Assembly (NCBI GenBank): GCA_022835595.1
Contig: BQUP01000007.1
Location: 992,001 to 1,056,000 of the forward strand
DNA from: Cystobasidium ongulense
Lineage: Eukaryota; Basidiomycota; Cystobasidiomycetes; Cystobasidiales; Cystobasidiaceae
DNA length: 64,000 nt
Direction: 5' to 3'
Shown here: positions 59,363 through 64,000 of the stretch, piece after piece
Layout: each line of letters begins with the position of its first letter
Numbering within the stretch: the first letter of the stretch is position 1
Made by a program: the position numbers and the translations under genes
The notes under the pieces: generated by a model
The model's database searches: none
What the model was told of the DNA's origin: nothing
Seen by the model: the letters and a program-made list of their open reading frames with translations, nothing else

Positions 59363-62327
59363 ATGGTATGTATGAGTCATCAGAAGGCGTTCTGGCTGTG
59401 TTGATGGTGCTGATTCTCTCCTGCTCGCCCTCACTCTCATCCACGCCTTCATGCACCTTGTCTGGACTTTGACAATGCTCCCAACTGGACTGGATATCGC
59501 TGACTCACACCGTGATGACCGCTCTGACACTGTGGATCCACCCCACCATGCACTCTGTACCCATCCACCCTCACTTGACCGCCTCTCACCTCTGTTGTTC
59601 CTTCGTACACGCTTTTGCCACCCTCCCTTCTCGACACTTCCCATACCGTCGGGACAACGCGTTGTTGAACACGCCCTGATCCGACTGGACTATTACTGAA
59701 CTGACAACTCGCTCGCTAATACCTCCATCCGTCCACCTCTTTGTTTCATCCTTCCATCCCCGCACATACCCTCTCTCCATCTCCTCAGGCTACCGCAGGA
59801 GACGCTTTCTTCATAGACGTAGACGCCCTCCAAGAACATGGTATATCAGCTCAAGATATCGCAAAATTAAAAGCTAGCGGTATAGCTACTGTTAAAGGTG
59901 TTCAGCAATGTGGGTGGTTCTTTACTTTCTCTTTCTTGTTCCGTCGACGACCCTTTCCTGAATTAAAATATATATCTCTGAATTGCTGAGTATTCTCCGT
60001 TTTGTTCTTCTGTCTTTGGTCGATATGGTACCTCCTTAATTGCGTCGCGTCTCCTTTACTCAGCCACGAGAAAGAACTTATGCAAGATAAAGGTGAGGAT
60101 TTACATACACCTTCCAATCCTCCCACATACCAGCACGACACATTTCCTCCGAGTTCATATCGCCTGAAGAAGCATAGATTCCCTTCTTCGCTGGATGGAG
60201 ATTCTTGTAGTGGAGCAGCTGTTCCAGCCCAGCGTACCCAGGCTAACAGACCAGTCCGGCTGGGTCTAGCTTCCGGCACAATTACCCCCACACTTCTCCC
60301 ACTTGGACTCCGTCCCCTGTTCCAGCTATGGCTTAAAAAGTATTGGTTTACTGACGTGCATGCCCGCCTCCTATGTATCGCGTCATCATGACTGAATGAT
60401 CTCGGCACTCTACTCAATAAAAAACTTCTACTGCATCTTCGCCATATCCTTCTGCATTTCTTGAACCGACAGGGACTGTCCGAAATCAAAGTTGACAAGA
60501 TAAAAGAAGCAGCTTCAAAAGTACTACCTAATGCTTTCATAACGGGCCTCGAAGCCGCTTCTAGAAGATCTACTGTTTTCCACATTTCTACTGGAGCTAA
60601 AGCTGTTGACGCTATCCTAGCCGGTGGAATTGAAAGCCGTGAGTATTTTCTTTTTCATTGAAATGGAGACGTGTGTGAAGTAGAATGGTACTTTCCAATA
60701 TGCTGATTCCACTGTTTGGGTTGATATCGATAGAGAGCATGACTGAAGTTTATGGCGAATTCCGAACTGGAAAGACTCAGATGGCTCATACTCTTTGTGT
60801 TATGGCCCAAATGCCCCGTGACATGGGTGGAGCTGAGGGAAAAGTGCGTATCTGAATGATCTGGCTGAATTTTGATCTATGTCTGACCCTCTATTCTTTC
60901 GTCCTTCTCCTTCTATCATTAGGTCGCTTACATCGATACTGAAGGTACCTTCCGGTAAGTCCTGCCCTGCCGTTCCCTTTAATAGCTCTATTTCTGAATG
61001 AGATATATCACAGTCCCGAGCGAATCGTAGCTATCGCAGACAGATTCGGAGTCGGTAAGTGAAATCAGTCTCGTATTGGTGGGCGTGTCATCCTTAGCTC
61101 AGCCGCCAACTTCCTCCACAGATGGTCAAGCTGCACTCGACAATATTGTAGTTGGAAGAGCCAACAATAGCGAGCATCGTGAGTGCCTGTTGACGTGCAT
61201 ACTTGCTAAAACAAACCGCTTCCTCTGTTCAAGGACTGTCTGATAGCCTTTCTGACATATCCTATTATCCTCCAGAGATGGATCTCATCAACATTTTAGC
61301 TGCCAAATTCGCTGAGGAGGACTGTTATCGCCTTCTTGTGAGTCCATTAAGTCTAGATCTTCGCCCGTCTTGACTTGATGAATGGGCGGGGTGAAATTGA
61401 TGAGTGATCTCCCCTACTTAGATCGTTGACTCTATCATGGCCCTGTTTCGTGTTGATTATACCGGTAGAGGGTGAATCAAACTTTTCCTTGGTCAGGTTG
61501 CAGTCAACCTTGCTGACTTTTGTGCTTTCATACAGAGAGCTATCTGACAGAGTAAATTCTTTTTCTCACGCTGGTAGTGGGACAGTGATGATTACTGACT
61601 TTGTCCCGTCCTCTCCTTTCTCCTTTCTCCTTTCTTTGTTGGATTGGATAATCAGCAACAAAAACTCAATCAAATGCTTTCTCGACTCACCCGAATCTCT
61701 GAGGAGTACAATGTTGCTGTTTTCATCACCAATCAAGTTCAAGCGGACCCTGTTAGTAGACTTTGCATTCGATGCTCACCACTTGTACTGACTTTGCTAC
61801 CTTATCCGATATCAGGGTGCCTCCTCCCTTTTCGTAAGCAATTATCATCGTCTGATGCGCTTGATGCCCATCTGAATCTGAGTATGCAGGCTGGAGCCGA
61901 CAAGAAAGCTGTTGGAGGACACGGTAAGCAGGCTTCGCTGTCACCTTCACCTTGAGCACGGAGAGGAGCATGCGTGCATAGCCCGCCCTTGACGTTGCTT
62001 AGGGTGAATGCGCTTTACAAGTGTCAGCTCACGAGATGGGACCGAAATCACATCGTAGTCCTAGCTCATGCCAGTGCTACCCGTCTGTACTTACGCAAAG
62101 GAAAGGCTGAGGAGAGGGTAATGAAAATTCACGATTCTCCGAACGTAGGTTTTCGAACTCAAATCCGCTTGAACGGCTCATTGATATACCTTGTTACAAA
62201 TTGCAGGTACCTGAGGGGTGAGTGATGCTGTGCCATTGTAAGACATATGAACCTCTCCTCTGAGTCTTTGTTTCTCTATAGCGAAGCAACCTATAAGATC
62301 ACTGGCGGAGGTATTGATGATGCCTAA
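59363..62327 (+). CDS. DMC1: Meiotic recombinase Dmc1 (RecA/Rad51 family)
   Basis: Forms the nucleoprotein filament for meiotic strand exchange. 325 residues from 17 coding exons: 59363-59365, 59789-59909, 60064-60092, 60473-60638, 60734-60843, 60923-60954, 61014-61054, 61122-61178, 61276-61337, 61422-61471, 61536-61551, 61656-61751, 61816-61833, 61890-61923, 62059-62144, 62207-62217 and 62282-62327. All phases agree. Landmarks: HhH region [23 protein letters not shown], Walker [28 protein letters not shown], Walker [36 protein letters not shown] (loop L1 region), [35 protein letters not shown] and the end [11 protein letters not shown]. The first coding exon is the ATG alone, followed by a 423-nt intron. 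Dmc1 rather than Rad51 is indicated by the [22 protein letters not shown] block and overall length. Confidence 0.93.
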
Positions 62328-62905
62328 AGATGTATGTACCGCCGAGCCGGAGCGCCAGTGCGGGATGAAGCTGACATCACAGGTTACTCTCCTGTAGGTC
62401 GCAGATTGGGCACGCTCGCTTCCACACCCATCTATCGCCCATCTTCCAATTCGATGGTGATTCAGCATTTTCCGAATGGCATCTTTCTGAGCGAGCTAGT
62501 CCAAGGTTCTTCAAGATCCAGACACTCAAACTTTCGCACGCAATTCTTTCAATTTTCACATGGCCTTTCATCGTTTTTTCATGCCTCCCTCGATAGAAAT
62601 AGTCTTTCGTCTGTCGTTCAAGATGATAGGATCGGTTCTCTTTGCTGCATAGCTGGGATTCTTTCACAAAGCCAAAAGTACAAGTCGAGCCTGATGGGGC
62701 AACCTGCAGTGCCTGTAGCATAGTCGTCGAGTGAGGTCAAGACCAACGTTCTCCATGATTCTTCTACCTCGCCACTTGCAAGGCAGGCCGATCAAGCAGC
62801 TCACAGAATTTATCACCCAGTGATTTTGCTCTTGCCCGTTTCCACTCTACCCGCACACAGACACCACCACCGCCTGTTGCATATTCACACACACTCGCAG
62901 TCACC
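62328..62905. other. Intergenic, promoter of eEF1B-gamma
   Basis: About 580 bp. A 129-codon frame at 62334..62723 overlaps the DMC1 3' end and shows no family signature. No other feature. Confidence 0.45.
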
Positions 62906-64000
62906 ATGGCACCTAAACTATATGGATTCAGTGAGTCAGAGGGTCCAGCGTGTGTTGGGGCGACCGCGGTCCTGACTTTGGCCTGCATCGATGAACCACC
63001 ATCACCACCACCACCACCACAGCTGGCAACCCCAGAACAGCGTCCGTCAGAGTCGCTGCAGAGTACGAGGGCGTCTCGCTCGACTTTGCCGAGGTCGATG
63101 TCGCCAACAAGCCCAAGGAGTTCACCGACGCCTTCCCGACTGGCTTGGTTAGTTTGCAGGACGGCGAGCCTCTTTGAAGATTCGAGGCTGATGGTGCATG
63201 CGACTCTCCAACAGATGCCAGCGCTCGAAGACAACGGAGTCAAGGTCTCCGAGACCATCGCCGTCGCCTACGTGAGTCGTGCTCGTTCGCCAGGCAGCCA
63301 CCGGCGTCCTGCACCGTTGTCGAAATTTCGAGCCACTCCCGTACTCACTCGCCATTGCCATCTCTGTGCCGCCTGTCCAATATATAGTACAGTAAGGATG
63401 CAGATGTACCTGCATTATAGTAACAATAGATGCTCACACGCTCCCTTTCTCCAGTCGCTACCAGAAACAACAAGGCCAGCCTTTTCGGAAAGACCGACGA
63501 GGACAAGGCTCAGGTTCTCCAGTGGGCCTCGTGGGCTAACAGCAACCTAATCGGTGCTCTTGCTGCTTGGTGAGCAAGCATTCATTCATCTCGTCGGAGT
63601 GACATTCGAAGCTGAGCCTTTTTGTGCATCACCAGGTTCCGACCCATCGTCGTTGGACCTTTCAACAAGAAGACTTCCGAGGATGGAAAGGCTCAAACCG
63701 CCAAGTACCTCGGAATCCTCGACCAGTACCTCGCCGACAAGACCTTCCTCGTCGGACAGCGCATCACCTACGCTGATATCCTCACCGCCGCTATCGTCCA
63801 GAGAGGCTGTGATCACGTGAGTTGACGGTTGCATGCATGAATGTCCTCGAATGCGCATAATGCTGAGTATGCTATCTTTTCAAACAGGTCATCGACGCTC
63901 CTTTCCTCAACCAGTTCACTAACGTCGCCCGATTCTATAACACCGTCCTCAGACAGCCCGAGGCCCTCAAGGTCTACGGCAAGGAGCCATCCCCAATCGC
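62906..64000 (+). CDS. Translation elongation factor 1B gamma, N-terminal part (runs off window)
   Basis: The eEF1B-gamma subunit scaffolds the nucleotide exchange complex of eEF1A and has a glutathione-transferase-like N-terminus. Exon 1 is 62906..62930 (MAPKLYGF), exon 2 from 63041 (SVRVAAEYEGVSLDFAEVDVAN, KPKEFTDAFPTG). Further exons give MPALEDNGVKVSETIAVAY, then KASLFGKTDEDKAQVLQWASWANSNLIGALAAW, FRPIVVGPFNKKT, TAKYLGILDQYLADKTFLVGQRITYADILTAAIVQRG and APFLNQFTNVARFYNTVLRQPE: the GST C-terminal helical domain. The gene continues past 64000, so the C-terminal EF1G domain is not seen; identity rests on the GST part and the typical ADILTAAIVQRG wording. Third-position C/G bias in the later exons is stronger than in neighbours, as expected for a highly expressed gene. 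Confidence 0.88.

Noticed and set aside
60444-60472. U12-type (AT-AC) intron signals ATATCCTT and TTCTTGAAC in DMC1.
   Set aside because: They lie inside the GT-AG intron 60093..60472 once the 29-nt exon 60064..60092 is recognised, and the segment would be only 27 nt.
1-64000. CRISPR arrays, bacterial operons, LTR elements or DNA transposons.
   Set aside because: No spaced repeat arrays, no integrase, reverse transcriptase or transposase motifs, and no terminal repeats beyond the tRNA-headed pair were seen.

Overview
The window is a nuclear chromosome segment of an intron-rich fungus, most likely a basidiomycete. The genes carry many short spliceosomal introns (mostly 50-100 nt, a few near 35 nt) with GT-AG ends and CTGAC/CTAAC-like branch sites. 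It holds typical fungal genes: an Skt5/Chs4-type chitin synthase activator with a CaaX tail, an ARO8-type aminotransferase, Ldb17, Qcr2 and eEF1B-gamma. Placement below Dikarya is a guess; no ribosomal or mitochondrial marker is present.

Layout. 0-10 kb: the 3' end of an ABC half-transporter, then on the minus strand an aromatic aminotransferase, a tRNA-Ile(TAT), an amino acid permease and an HxxxD acyltransferase. 10-14.3 kb: LDB17 (actin/endocytosis) lies between two inverted copies of a roughly 440-bp element with a tRNA-Met-related head and a hairpin tail; the distal copy adjoins a tRNA-Met(CAT). 15-27.5 kb (plus): a THEM6-like thioesterase, a LON/RING protein and a complete RNA-dependent RNA polymerase of the RNAi type. 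27.8-37 kb: a fatty acid desaturase and MOB4 (minus), then a GCFC/PAXBP1-type splicing factor and a disordered protein (plus). 37.5-46 kb (all minus): nucleoside hydrolase and deoxyribose-phosphate aldolase (a nucleoside salvage pair), MOB1, an AKR7-like aldo/keto reductase and a secreted six-hairpin glycosidase. 47-64 kb (all plus): SKT5, QCR2, a Gly/Ser-rich protein, a coiled-coil protein, the meiotic recombinase DMC1 (17 coding exons by my reading) and the start of eEF1B-gamma.

Most striking point. Both tRNA genes in the window are interrupted in the D-loop, by about 68 and 62 nt. In both cases removal of a GT...AG-bounded segment restores a 74-nt tRNA with a 9-nt D-loop. The Ile gene also has an ordinary anticodon-loop intron. 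D-loop introns are known in some archaeal tRNAs and in the red alga Cyanidioschyzon; I know of no described fungal system of this kind. Secondary points are microexons (10 nt in the aminotransferase; 3, 11, 16, 18 and 29 nt in DMC1), a DMC1 first coding exon that is only the ATG, and the tRNA-headed, hairpin-tailed repeat pair in a genome that encodes an RNAi polymerase.

All coordinates and splice sites were derived by hand from the sequence. Where exon joins are exact they are listed; otherwise the gene span is given.
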